Source: Mycolicibacterium sp. MU0053 (GTDB lineage Bacteria; Actinomycetota; Actinomycetes; Mycobacteriales; Mycobacteriaceae). From it: a stretch of DNA of 64,000 nucleotides. Within the stretch, counting starts at the first letter, position 1. Every line of letters begins with the position of its first letter. The DNA lies in NCBI RefSeq assembly GCF_963378095.1, contig NZ_OY726397.1, positions 620,001 to 684,000 of the forward strand, in the 5' to 3' direction. The position numbers and the translations under genes were made by a program. Positions 7,961 through 16,312 of the stretch are shown piece after piece. The notes below the pieces were generated by a model. The model was not told the DNA's origin. It did not search any database and saw only the letters and a list, made by a program, of their open reading frames with translations.

Positions 7961-9445
7961 TCACCCGGGATGCCCGATGGTCTTGATCTCCAGATATTCC
8001 TTGAAGCCTTCGGCTCCGTTGCGCCGGCCGAGACCACTTTGCTTGGTACCGCCAAAGGGACTGGTGATACCGAAGTGGCTTCGGCCGTTGACCGTCACGT
8101 TACCGGTACGCAGCCGCCGGGCGATACAAAAGGCTCGTTCAGTGTCAACCCCGGTGACTTCGCCGGAGAGCCCGTAGATGGAGTTGTTGGCGATCGCGAC
8201 GGCCTCGTCGTCGGTGTCATACGGGATCACCGAGAGCACCGGGCCGAAGATTTCCTCTTGGGCCACTTGAGAATTCGGATCCACGTCGACGAGCAGTGTG
8301 GGCTGCGTGTAGTACCCGACCGGCAGGTGCTCCGGAACGCCGCCGCCGGTGACCAGCCGGGCACCGGAGTCGATTCCGCTCTGGATCAGCCCGAGCACCT
8401 TCTGCCGCTGGGCCTCGCTGATCTGCGGACCCTGCAGCACGCCCGGGTCCCAGGGGTCGCCGACGGCGGTGGCGGCCATGGCGGCCCGCAGGATCTCGAT
8501 GCCCTCGTCATAGCGGCTTCGGGGCAGCAGGATCCGGCTGGCCATGATGCAGGCCTGACCGGACATCACGCACGCGATCATGGCCGCCATCGGCAGGCAC
8601 TTCTCGAACTTCGCGTCGTCGAGCACGATGTGGGCGGACTTGCCGCCGAGTTCCATCATGGTGCGCTTGACGGTTGGCGCGGCCGCGGCCAAGATGGCCC
8701 GGCCGGTGGCCGTCGACCCGGTGAAGGTGATCATGTCGACCCGCGGGTCGGCTGAGAGCGCCGCGCCCACCTCGTTGGCGTTCGAGCTGACGACGTTGAA
8801 CACCCCGGCCGGGATGTCGGTCTCCTCGGCGACGATGCGCCCCAGCTCATTGCCCGACCACGGGGTCAGCTGCGCGGGTTTGAGTACGACGGTGTTGCCG
8901 GCCATCAGCGCCGGGACGGTCTCGGCGATGTTGAGGTAGAACGGCACGTTCCACGGGGTGATCGCGCCGACCACGCCGACCGGGTCGTAGGCGATGGAAC
9001 GCCGGGCGGTGCCCATCGGGGCCTTGTGGATGCCGGTGTCGACCAGGTACTCGAAATCCCGGCCGTGTTCGGCCCAGTGCCGGACCTCGTCGATGGGATC
9101 CTCGATCTGGCTGCCGGTCACGCTGACCGGACATCCCACCTCGGTGACCACGATGCGACGCAACCGCTCCTTGTTGCGCTCCAGCGCCCGATGCAGCTGC
9201 ATCAGGCAGTGGAAACGGAAGTCGACGTCGCGGGACCATTCGGTGGTGTCGAAGGCGCGCCGCGCCGCGGCGATGGCGTCGTCCATGTCGGCGACGGTGC
9301 CGTCGGCGGCCTGCCCGACCACCTGCTCGTTGGCCGGATGCACCACATCGAACAGCGCGCCGTCGGCAGTGTGCCGCAGTTCGCCGTCGACGAGCATGCG
9401 CGCTTCGCCGGCCAGAATGCCGGTCTCACCGGTGGTTTGGGTCAT
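7961..9445 (-). CDS. NAD(P)-dependent aldehyde dehydrogenase
   Basis: 494-aa ALDH superfamily enzyme oxidising an aldehyde to the acid. Visible landmarks: the GVVGAITPWNVPFYLN nucleotide-fold segment (about 157-172), FTGSTATGR (about 241-249), the general-base segment ELGGKS (about 265-270), the catalytic cysteine in SGQAC (about 295-299) and the EEIFGPVLSV loop (about 395-404). Length is normal for the family. It is the last gene of a leftward operon after the thiolase-like and amidohydrolase genes (1 nt from the latter). Substrate unknown; probably an aldehyde formed by the cluster's oxygenases or lyases. Confidence 0.9.
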   Translation of the reverse strand: MTQTTGETGILAGEARMLVDGELRHTADGALFDVVHPANEQVVGQAADGTVADMDDAIAAARRAFDTTEWSRDVDFRFHCLMQLHRALERNKERLRRIVVTEVGCPVSVTGSQIEDPIDEVRHWAEHGRDFEYLVDTGIHKAPMGTARRSIAYDPVGVVGAITPWNVPFYLNIAETVPALMAGNTVVLKPAQLTPWSGNELGRIVAEETDIPAGVFNVVSSNANEVGAALSADPRVDMITFTGSTATGRAILAAAAPTVKRTMMELGGKSAHIVLDDAKFEKCLPMAAMIACVMSGQACIMASRILLPRSRYDEGIEILRAAMAATAVGDPWDPGVLQGPQISEAQRQKVLGLIQSGIDSGARLVTGGGVPEHLPVGYYTQPTLLVDVDPNSQVAQEEIFGPVLSVIPYDTDDEAVAIANNSIYGLSGEVTGVDTERAFCIARRLRTGNVTVNGRSHFGITSPFGGTKQSGLGRRNGAEGFKEYLEIKTIGHPG

Positions 9446-9446
9446 C

Positions 9447-10694
9447 TCAGCTTCCGGGGGCGACGAGTTGGGGCGGGTGTACCGCGTCGGGGTCGGGGTT
9501 GGCGATCGGCAGGCCCATGAAGCGGCGGGCGTTGTCGCCCATGAAGTCGTAGGTCCGGCGGATGTCCATGCCTTCGGCGTAGCGCCAGAAGGCTTTCGGT
9601 TCGGCCAGTCCCTCCGGGTGCGGATAGTCCGAGCCGAACAGCACCTTGTCCCAGCCGACGGTGTTGACGACGTCGGCGACGCAGCCCTCCCAGAACGGGC
9701 TGACCCAGATGTTGCGGCGGAAGACGTCGTGCGGATGCTCCGGGAAGTTCTGCGGCATCTTCTTGACCAGCTCGTCGAAGTCGTTGAACAGCGGGAAGAT
9801 CCAGCTGCTGCCGTTCTCGACGCTGGCGATCCGCAACTTGGGGAAGCGGGTCAGGGTGCCGTGGCAGATCAGGCTCGTGAGCATGTCGGCGATCTCGCGG
9901 TGGCCGAGCACCATCCAGCGGAAGGCGCTCTGCGCCATGAAGTTCTGGGTGTGTGGCGGTTCCCAGCTGTTCACGTAGTCATCCAGTGGCGGGTAGCTGG
10001 CGTGCAGCACGATCGGCAGGCCCGCGGCTTCGACGTCGCGCCAGAACGGATCGAACTCCGGCAGTGCCGGTGAGCGCCAACCGTGCAAGCCGTTGACCGG
10101 ACCCGGCTTGATCAGCGCGACCTGGGCGCCGTGATCGAGGATGTAGGCCAGTTCGCGCTGGGCGGCGTCGACCTCGGAGAGGTTGATGATCGGTGTGGAG
10201 AACACCCGGTCCTCATAGCTGAACGACCAGTGTTCGACCATCCACTGGTTCAGGGCGTGGATGATCGCCAGCGTCAGCTGTGGGTCCTCGGCGCTGGAGT
10301 GTTCGACCAGGCTGGCCAGCGTCGGATAGTTGAGCGCCTCGACGACACCTTGCCGGTCGAGCTCTTTGACCCGATCGTCGGGATTGCGGGTCGCCGCGGG
10401 CGCCTCGATGGCCTTGCCCTGCATCTCGCGCAGGGTCAGGCCCTCGGTGTTCTTGCCGGCGAAGAACTTCTCGTGCGCCCCGGGCGCGGCCACCCTCTCG
10501 AAGGTGGGGTTGGGGATGAAGTCGGTGACCTTGCCATTGATGATGATCCGGGTCTGCTTGCCGATCTGGGCGTACTGGACCGCGTGGCGGTAGCGCTCCG
10601 GCAGGAACTTCGTCAGCGCCTCGGGGGTCTCGTACATGTGTTGGTCGGCATCGAAGATCGGAGCCGACCGAAACTGTTCGCTGGGGGTGCTCAT
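9447..10694 (-). CDS. Amidohydrolase-2 family metal-dependent hydrolase/decarboxylase
   Basis: 415-aa TIM-barrel protein of the amidohydrolase-2 family (the fold of ACMSD and gamma-resorcylate decarboxylase). The opening metal-ligand motif appears as IFDADQHMYE (about 14-23), a variant of the usual DxHxH. Later His (VLHASYPPLDD; LICHGTL) and Asp residues (VLFGSDYPHPEG, about 360-371) fit the remaining metal ligands. Members act on C-C or C-N bonds of ring-cleavage products. It sits between the thiolase-like gene (84 nt upstream) and the aldehyde dehydrogenase (1 nt downstream), pointing to a joint catabolic step. Substrate unassigned. Confidence 0.82.
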   Translation of the reverse strand: MSTPSEQFRSAPIFDADQHMYETPEALTKFLPERYRHAVQYAQIGKQTRIIINGKVTDFIPNPTFERVAAPGAHEKFFAGKNTEGLTLREMQGKAIEAPAATRNPDDRVKELDRQGVVEALNYPTLASLVEHSSAEDPQLTLAIIHALNQWMVEHWSFSYEDRVFSTPIINLSEVDAAQRELAYILDHGAQVALIKPGPVNGLHGWRSPALPEFDPFWRDVEAAGLPIVLHASYPPLDDYVNSWEPPHTQNFMAQSAFRWMVLGHREIADMLTSLICHGTLTRFPKLRIASVENGSSWIFPLFNDFDELVKKMPQNFPEHPHDVFRRNIWVSPFWEGCVADVVNTVGWDKVLFGSDYPHPEGLAEPKAFWRYAEGMDIRRTYDFMGDNARRFMGLPIANPDPDAVHPPQLVAPGS

Positions 10695-10712
10695 GAGCTC
10701 GCCTTCCCGCCG

Positions 10713-10770
10713 CGAGCAGACGCAAACTCACCCGAGATGCAGTGAAATTGGGCAAGTTTGTGTCTGCTCG
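10713..10770. repeat. Imperfect 21-nt inverted repeat between thiolase and amidohydrolase genes
   Basis: The left arm 10713-10733 (starting CGAGCAGACGCAAACT) and right arm 10750-10770 (ending AGTTTGTGTCTGCTCG) pair at 18 of 21 positions around a 16-nt loop. The structure fills most of the 84-nt gap between two leftward genes, so it could attenuate transcription or protect one mRNA segment in the operon. I saw no second copy in this window. Confidence 0.65.
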
Positions 10771-10778
10771 GCATGGTT

Positions 10779-11924
10779 TTAGGTGGTGAGGATGGTGGCG
10801 GCGGCGGTGCCCGGCGCGCCGTAGAGCTGGGTGAAACCGACCTTCGGGGAGCCGGGGACCTGCCGGTCGCCGGCCTCCCCGCGCAGCTGCCGCACGATCT
10901 CGTGGATCTGGCGCAGACCCGAGGCGCCGATCGGCTCGCCGTTGGCGATCAAACCGCCGTCGGTGTTGATCGGCATGGCGCCGCCGATCTCGGTGGCCCC
11001 GTCGGCGAGCAGCCGCTCCTGGTCGCCGTCGGCGCAGAAGCCGCACTCGGCCATGTGGATGATCTCCGCGCCGGCGTCGGTGTCCTGCAACTGGATGACG
11101 TCGACTTCCTCGGGGCCGATTCCGGCCTTCTCGAACGCGGCGCGCGCGGCGTACACGGTGGGCGCGACGTCCTCGTCCACCGGGGCGAAGGTGGTGTTGA
11201 CCTCGTAGGCCCCGTAGGTGCGGGTGCGGACCTCGACGGCCTTGAGGTAGACCGGCTTGTCGGTGTAGCGGTGCGCAATGTCGGCGCGGCACATCACGAC
11301 CGCCGCCGCACCCTCGTCGGGCGCGCAGAACATGTACTGCGTCAGGGGATAGTTCAGCATCGTCGAGTTGAGGATGTCTTCCTCGGAGATGGCCTTGCGG
11401 CGGAAGGCGTTCGGATTGAGCACGCCGTTGCGGAAGTTCTTGGCCGCGACCTTGGCCAGCGTCGCCTGGGAAACGCCGTGGGTGTGCAGGTAGCGGTTGG
11501 CCTTCATGCCGAAGAACTGGGTGGTGAGGTATTGGCCGTTCTCGGCGTACCAGCGCGGCATCCCGACCAGGGCGGGGTCCTCGGTGAAGGCGCCCTTGGG
11601 GTGCTTGTCGAGACCGACCGCGATACCGATGTCGTAGTCGCCGAGCCGGATACCGTCGGCGCAGGTCTTGGCCGCGCTGGCCGCCGTCGCGCAGGCGTTG
11701 AACACATTGGTGAACGGGATGCCGGTCAGGCCGACCATGCCGACGATCGCGTCCGGGTTGGCCACCGTCCAGCTGCCGCCGGCAGCGGCCTGGATGTCCG
11801 ACCATTGCACGCCGGCGTCGGCGACGGCCGCCAGGATGGCGTCGACTCCCATCTGCATGGCGGACTTGCCTTCGAATCGGCCGAAGGGGTGCAACCCCAC
11901 GCCGATGATGGCCACCTCGTTCAC
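10779..11924 (-). CDS. Thiolase-superfamily protein (SCP-x/Ltp-like thiolase or aldolase)
   Basis: 381-aa thiolase-fold protein of the SCP-x/lipid-transfer type. It keeps the N-terminal nucleophile loop NACATA (about 92-97) and the INTDGGLIANGEPIGASGLRQ stretch. The usual HDxF loop is replaced by QDTDAGAE, and the C-terminal CGGG-type motif by LYGAPGT. In the Ltp2 steroid side-chain aldolase, tyrosines replace thiolase cysteines, so this may be a retro-aldolase-type rather than a classical thiolase; that is inference. I chose GTG 11924, which has AGAAGGG about 7 nt upstream; GTG 11930 is the alternative. First gene of the leftward operon. Confidence 0.82.
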   Translation of the reverse strand: MNEVAIIGVGLHPFGRFEGKSAMQMGVDAILAAVADAGVQWSDIQAAAGGSWTVANPDAIVGMVGLTGIPFTNVFNACATAASAAKTCADGIRLGDYDIGIAVGLDKHPKGAFTEDPALVGMPRWYAENGQYLTTQFFGMKANRYLHTHGVSQATLAKVAAKNFRNGVLNPNAFRRKAISEEDILNSTMLNYPLTQYMFCAPDEGAAAVVMCRADIAHRYTDKPVYLKAVEVRTRTYGAYEVNTTFAPVDEDVAPTVYAARAAFEKAGIGPEEVDVIQLQDTDAGAEIIHMAECGFCADGDQERLLADGATEIGGAMPINTDGGLIANGEPIGASGLRQIHEIVRQLRGEAGDRQVPGSPKVGFTQLYGAPGTAAATILTT

Positions 11925-11979
11925 ATTCACCCCTTCTGAAGCGCCGCACCGCACCGTTGAGCCGCCCATTGGACCGCCC

Positions 11980-12002
11980 AACCGTAACACTTACAGTAAC
12001 TT
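11980..12002 (+). promoter_or_regulatory. Shared 23-nt promoter element, copy 1
   Basis: Copy with TTACAGTA core (11991-11998) preceded by ACCGTAACAC. Its reverse complement supplies TACTGT, a plausible mycobacterial -10 box for the leftward thiolase operon. It matches copy 2 (12033-12055, opposite strand) at 18 of 23 positions. It could be a repressor operator overlapping the promoter. Confidence 0.6.
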
Positions 12003-12032
12003 GGCGGGCGCGGTGGCGCGGGACGTCTGGCG

Positions 12033-12055
12033 AAGATACTGTAACCTTTACCGTT
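12033..12055 (-). promoter_or_regulatory. Shared 23-nt promoter element, copy 2
   Basis: On the minus strand this reads ACGGTAAAGG, then TTACAGTA. On the plus strand it supplies TACTGT (12037-12042), a likely -10 for the rightward ALDH/P450 operon. With copy 1 it forms a face-to-face pair in the divergent promoter region. Confidence 0.6.
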
Positions 12056-12131
12056 GATCGTCCCGAAGTTCGCTGTAGTCGTGATTGTGGAGCTGTACGC
12101 CGGGGGTTCGGCAGGAAGGCGTAGGCATCAG

Positions 12132-13631
12132 ATGAGCAGTTCGGAGCGAGACGAGCTGTGCGCGCTGTTGCAACGGCAGCGCGACGACTTCCTCGCGCAG
12201 GGACCGCCGGATCCGGGGGTGCGGCGGAACCGGATCGACCGGCTGCAGGCCCTGGTGTTGGACAACACCGACGCCCTGGTGGAAGCGATGGGCGCCGACT
12301 TCGGCACGCGCTCGCGGTCGGCGTCGCTGTTCACCGAGGTGGTCGGGATGATCCCGGTGATAGAGCACACCCGAAAGCAGCTGGCGCGCTGGATGAAGTC
12401 CACCAAGCTGCTGCGGCTGGCCCGGCCGTTGGGTCTGCGTGCCGAGGTCGAGCCCACACCGCTGGGCGTGGTCGGCATCATCGGCCCGTGGAACTTCCCG
12501 CTCAACCTGGTGGTGTTGCCGGCCACCGCGGCCTTCGCCGCGGGCAACCGGGTGATGATCAAGATGTCCGAGGTCACCCCGCGCACCGCGGCCCTGTTGA
12601 AAGAGTTGGCGCCCAAGTACTTCGACCCCGCCGAGTTGACCGTCGTCACCGGCGGGCCCGACGTCGCGGCGACGTTCACCACGCTGCCCTTCGATCATCT
12701 GTTCTTCACCGGATCTCCCGAGATCGGGGTCAGGGTGCAACAGGCCGCGGCACAGCACCTGGTTCCGGTGACGCTGGAACTCGGCGGCAAGAACCCGGTG
12801 GTCGTCGCTCCCCGCGGCAGCCACGCCGACATCGCCAAGGCGGCCGCGCGCATCGCGTCGGCGCGGATGGTCAACGGCGGGCAGGTCTGCGTGTGTCCGG
12901 ATTACGTGCTGGTGCCCGAGGCCGGCGTCGAGGTGTTCGTCGACACCGCGCGGCGCACCTGGCAGGGCATGTTCCCGACGATCATCGCCAACGGCGACTA
13001 CTGCTCCAGCGTCAACGAAGCCAACTTCGATCGGGTGCTGGGCCTGCTCGACGACGCCCGCGGCAAGGGTGCGGCGGTGGAATCGGTGACCCCGGCCGGA
13101 GAGCAACTGCCGGACCGGACCAGCCGCAAGATCGGCCCGACGTTGGTGCGCGGTGTCGACGACGCGATGCGGATCGCGCATGAGGAGATCTTCGGACCGG
13201 TGCTGGTGGTGCTGCCGTACTCCGGACTGGTCGAGGCCGTCGACTACATCAACGCGCGGCCCGCCCCGCTGGTGGCCTACTGGTACGGGCCGGCGGACGA
13301 CGACTTCCGGACCTTCGTCCGCGGCACCCGCAGCGGCGGTGTGGCACGCAATGACTTTGCCGCCCAGATGATCCCGTCGGCCGCTCCCTTCGGCGGGGTG
13401 GGGCGCAGCGGCATGGGCGCCTATCACGGCAAGGCGGGCTTCGACACGTTCAGTCATCACCGGACGGTGGTCGGTTCGGATCTGCCGTTCAGCATCACCG
13501 GCACCGCGGCGCCACCGTTCACCGCGCCGATGAAGCTGTATGCCGACGCCGCACTTCGGCGGGCCCGCAACAAGACTCGTCGCCGGCTGGCCCGTCCCGG
13601 TTCGCCCTCGAGTTCAGGAGAAAGCCGATGA
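12132..13631 (+). CDS. Coniferyl-aldehyde-dehydrogenase-like ALDH
   Basis: 499-aa aldehyde dehydrogenase of the class-3/coniferyl aldehyde group: short N-terminus, GVVGIIGPWNFPLNL (about 115-129), FFTGSPEIG (about 194-202), LELGGKNPVVVAP (about 217-229), catalytic Cys in GGQVCVCPDY (about 253-262) and EEIFGPVLVV. I chose ATG 12132 because AGGAAGG (12114-12120) precedes it and the family's N-terminus begins here, although the frame stays open to a TTG at 12054. It overlaps the following P450 start by 4 nt (ATGA), suggesting the pair oxidises an alcohol or alkyl group stepwise to an acid. Confidence 0.88.
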   Translation: MSSSERDELCALLQRQRDDFLAQGPPDPGVRRNRIDRLQALVLDNTDALVEAMGADFGTRSRSASLFTEVVGMIPVIEHTRKQLARWMKSTKLLRLARPLGLRAEVEPTPLGVVGIIGPWNFPLNLVVLPATAAFAAGNRVMIKMSEVTPRTAALLKELAPKYFDPAELTVVTGGPDVAATFTTLPFDHLFFTGSPEIGVRVQQAAAQHLVPVTLELGGKNPVVVAPRGSHADIAKAAARIASARMVNGGQVCVCPDYVLVPEAGVEVFVDTARRTWQGMFPTIIANGDYCSSVNEANFDRVLGLLDDARGKGAAVESVTPAGEQLPDRTSRKIGPTLVRGVDDAMRIAHEEIFGPVLVVLPYSGLVEAVDYINARPAPLVAYWYGPADDDFRTFVRGTRSGGVARNDFAAQMIPSAAPFGGVGRSGMGAYHGKAGFDTFSHHRTVVGSDLPFSITGTAAPPFTAPMKLYADAALRRARNKTRRRLARPGSPSSSGESR

Positions 13632-14833
13632 GCACGGCCACCGTAGTGTTCGACCCGTTCTCGGAGGACTTCTTCACCAGTCCCTACGAGATCTACCGGC
13701 GGATGCGTGAAGAAGCACCGGTGTACTACAGCGAGCAGTACGACTTCTACGCGCTGACCCGGCACGCGGACGTCGCGGCCGCCTTCAAGGACCACGAGAC
13801 GTACTCGTCGGCCTACGGCGTGGACCTCGCGCAGGTACGGAAGGGCCATGTGACCGAGCACGGTTCCATCATCGCCATGGACCCGCCGGCGCACCGTCGG
13901 ATGCGCAGCCTGCTGAACCGGGTGTTCACGCCGCGCGCGATCCAGGACAAGCGCGACCTGGTCACCGAGAGCATCGACAAGCACCTCTCGGCGGTCGATC
14001 CGGCCGGCTTCGACTTCGTGCAGGACTTCTCCGCGCGGTTCCCCGTGGACGTGATGACGACCATGCAGGGCGTGCCGGAAGAGGACCGCCAGCAGATCCG
14101 GGTGTGGATCGATGACTTCCTGCATCGCGATCCCGGCCAGGTGGACATGAGTGAAGAGGGCCTGAAATCGGCGATCGACATGGCCGTCTACTACTTCCGG
14201 TTGGTCAAGAAGCGGCGCACCGAACTCGGTGACGACCTGCTGAGCAAGCTGATCGAGGCGGAAATCGAGCGGGACAACGGCGAGATGGAACCGCTCGACA
14301 ATGTGGAGATCACCGAATTCGCCACGCTGCTCGGTGGTGCCGGCGCCGAGACGGTGACCAAGCTACTCGGCACCGCGGCCGTGGTGTTCGCGCAGAATCC
14401 CGACCAGTGGCAGCTGTTGCTGGACGACCGCAGCAAGGTTCCGCTCGCCGTCGAGGAGTTGCTGCGCTACGAGGCGCCGGCGCAGTACAACGTGCGCCGC
14501 TCGATGCGCGAGGTCACCCTGCACGGGGTCACCATTCCCGCGGGCAAACCGGTGTTCCTGGTGGGTGGTTCGGCCAACCGCGACCCCGAGGCCTGGACCG
14601 ATCCGGACACCTTCGACGTCGACCGCGATCGCACCGAGGCGCAGAACCTGGGCCTGGGTTACGGCATCCACAGCTGCCTGGGTGCCGCGCTGGCCAGGCT
14701 GGAAAGCGCGATCGCGCTGGACCGGATGCTGGACTTCATGCCCCGCTACGAGGTGGACTGGAGCGGCTGCAAGCGGGTCAACATGCAAAACGTCGCCGGT
14801 TGGAGCAACGTCCCGGTGCGGGTGCTGCCGTGA
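13628..14833 (+). CDS. Cytochrome P450
   Basis: 401-aa soluble bacterial P450. Oxygen-activating I-helix GGAGAETV (about 237-244; Val replaces the usual second Thr), the ExxR motif in EELLR (about 276-280) and the haem-binding loop LGYGIHSCLGAALAR with Cys at about residue 350. It should hydroxylate a hydrophobic substrate using a ferredoxin encoded elsewhere, since none is adjacent. Translationally coupled to the ALDH upstream. CYP family not assigned. Confidence 0.9.
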   Translation: MSTATVVFDPFSEDFFTSPYEIYRRMREEAPVYYSEQYDFYALTRHADVAAAFKDHETYSSAYGVDLAQVRKGHVTEHGSIIAMDPPAHRRMRSLLNRVFTPRAIQDKRDLVTESIDKHLSAVDPAGFDFVQDFSARFPVDVMTTMQGVPEEDRQQIRVWIDDFLHRDPGQVDMSEEGLKSAIDMAVYYFRLVKKRRTELGDDLLSKLIEAEIERDNGEMEPLDNVEITEFATLLGGAGAETVTKLLGTAAVVFAQNPDQWQLLLDDRSKVPLAVEELLRYEAPAQYNVRRSMREVTLHGVTIPAGKPVFLVGGSANRDPEAWTDPDTFDVDRDRTEAQNLGLGYGIHSCLGAALARLESAIALDRMLDFMPRYEVDWSGCKRVNMQNVAGWSNVPVRVLP

Positions 14834-14836
14834 TCG

Positions 14837-15724
14837 TCAGGGATTGGCGGGGGAGAGTTCCGGTGCGCTCCAACGCAGCGGACCGGGCCCGTCACGTTCG
14901 ACCACCTCGGAGAGGTTGAATTCGACGAAGCACTGGGCGGCATCGGTGAAAGTATCCGGCTCCCAGACCAGTTGGGCGACGCCGGTCAGTTGGAGGGTGG
15001 CGCCGGACGCCCAGTCCATTACGAGAAGCCCGCAGTGCGGGTTCACCTCGATGTTGCCGAGCGTCATGAACAGCGAGTTACCTCGGTAGTCCGGCCAGCG
15101 CAACCGGTTGGCCGAGAGTACCTGCACGAAGCCGGGATTGCCGCCGCGGTGGGAGGCGTCGGCGTTGCCGTCGGCGTCCGCGGTGGCGACGAAGAACGTG
15201 TCGGCCTCGGCGATCATCCGCCGCTGCCGCTCGTCCAACCCGGCGGCGCGCCGGGGCGCGGACCGCTCGACTTCCGGGGTGAATGATTCGAGGTGCCTGC
15301 GCGAGATGTACTTCGGGCAGTTGGAGTACACCTGATCAACGGTGACGAGCAGGCCGTCACCGCGGGCAGCGACGGCGCCGTTGGCCCGCATCCGCCGTCG
15401 CCGCTGCGGTTGTAAGGCGATCATCCCGATCCGGGTGGGCCGGGTCAGGGCGGCCGCCAGCGGATCGCCCGGGGCGGGGTGGGCGGCCACGGCGATCGTC
15501 CGCTGGTCGACGGCACGCACGAAGCCCGGCGGCCCGACGAGTTCGCTCGCCCACAGCCGGCCGCCCGCGTCGGCGGCGCCGACCACCACCATCGGCTGTT
15601 CGGCGAGGAAGTTCGCGGCAGCCTCGGGAATGTCGCGGTGGATGCCGTTGCCGACCTTCGCGGCGATATCCGATTGACCCATGCGTTGCTGTACGGCGAG
15701 CTCACCCGCGTGGAAATGATTCAT
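14837..15724 (-). CDS. Pyridoxamine 5'-phosphate oxidase-fold flavin/F420-type protein
   Basis: 295-aa protein of the PNPOx-like split-barrel superfamily. The N-terminal half has the AANFLAEQPMVVVGAAD strand pattern, and the C-terminal half the typical RRMIAEADTFFVATADADGNADASHRGGNPGFV with YRGNSLFMTLGNIEVNP. Members bind FMN, F420 or haem and act as oxidoreductases or flavin-binding proteins. ATG 15724 is coupled to the upstream VOC gene (10-nt gap). The first ~110 residues resemble a second, degenerate barrel. Role unknown; probably redox or detoxification, given its VOC partner. Confidence 0.75.
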   Translation of the reverse strand: MNHFHAGELAVQQRMGQSDIAAKVGNGIHRDIPEAAANFLAEQPMVVVGAADAGGRLWASELVGPPGFVRAVDQRTIAVAAHPAPGDPLAAALTRPTRIGMIALQPQRRRRMRANGAVAARGDGLLVTVDQVYSNCPKYISRRHLESFTPEVERSAPRRAAGLDERQRRMIAEADTFFVATADADGNADASHRGGNPGFVQVLSANRLRWPDYRGNSLFMTLGNIEVNPHCGLLVMDWASGATLQLTGVAQLVWEPDTFTDAAQCFVEFNLSEVVERDGPGPLRWSAPELSPANP

Positions 15725-15734
15725 CGGCCGGGGT

Positions 15735-16193
15735 TCAGAAGAAGCCACACGTCGGTGCCGCACCGTTCGGCGCGGGTGCCGACTCGGCGCCGGTGGGTGC
15801 ATAGACCTCGAGCCGGATTCCGTCCGGATCGGTGAAGAAGATGCCGCCCGATGGCAGCCCCTCGCCGTGGGCGACCACCCCGTCGTGGGCGAAGTCGACG
15901 GCGAGCTCGCGCAGCGCCGATTCCACGGCCCGCACCTGCTCGACGCTGTCGACCTGGAACGACAGGTGGTGCAGGCCGGGCGTGTCGGTGGCGAACGCGC
16001 CGCTGCTCTGCTGCCAGAGCGTGAGCACCAGCGTGCCGTCGTGACCGAGGAAGGCCCACTGTTTCGACTCGTCGGAACTTGCGGCCAATTGCTCGAAGCC
16101 GAGGGCGCGGCGGTAGAAGTCGGCCGACTGTTGCAGGTCCGACACGTTGAGCCCGACGTGTCCGGTCGCGAGCTGGGGTGCGGTGGTGGTCAT
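15735..16193 (-). CDS. VOC (glyoxalase/dioxygenase superfamily) protein
   Basis: 152-aa vicinal-oxygen-chelate fold protein with two beta-alpha-beta-beta-beta modules. Probable metal ligands are His in HVGLNV (about residue 12), His in HHLSFQV (about 75) and Glu in RLEVYAP (about 127). Such proteins are glyoxalases, isomerases, extradiol dioxygenases or resistance proteins. It heads a two-gene operon with the PNPOx-like gene and is divergent from the CGNR regulator at 16313, which probably controls it. Confidence 0.8.
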   Translation of the reverse strand: MTTTAPQLATGHVGLNVSDLQQSADFYRRALGFEQLAASSDESKQWAFLGHDGTLVLTLWQQSSGAFATDTPGLHHLSFQVDSVEQVRAVESALRELAVDFAHDGVVAHGEGLPSGGIFFTDPDGIRLEVYAPTGAESAPAPNGAAPTCGFF

Positions 16194-16212
16194 GGCAGTC
16201 CTCCTGAGATGT

Positions 16213-16237
16213 AACCGGTGTAGTCATTTCACTGGTT
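16213..16237. promoter_or_regulatory. Inverted repeat in the VOC / CGNR-regulator divergent promoter
   Basis: AACCGGTG (16213-16220) and CACTGGTT (16230-16237) form an inverted repeat separated by 9 nt. A third half-site, AACCGGTA, lies at 16267-16274. The spacing suits a dimeric DNA-binding protein, and the divergent CGNR-type regulator is the obvious candidate. Confidence 0.55.
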
Positions 16238-16312
16238 AGACGATAACCCGGCTGCGGCGGCGACGCAACCGGTAAAGTGAAGATTGATGGTTAGGGAGGG
16301 GAGGCGGTCACG

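Noticed and set aside
10213..11949. A 578-codon leftward frame overlapping both thiolase-like and amidohydrolase genes
   Set aside because: It is a +1 shadow of two real genes on the same strand; the translated product is an Arg/Gly/His low-complexity string.
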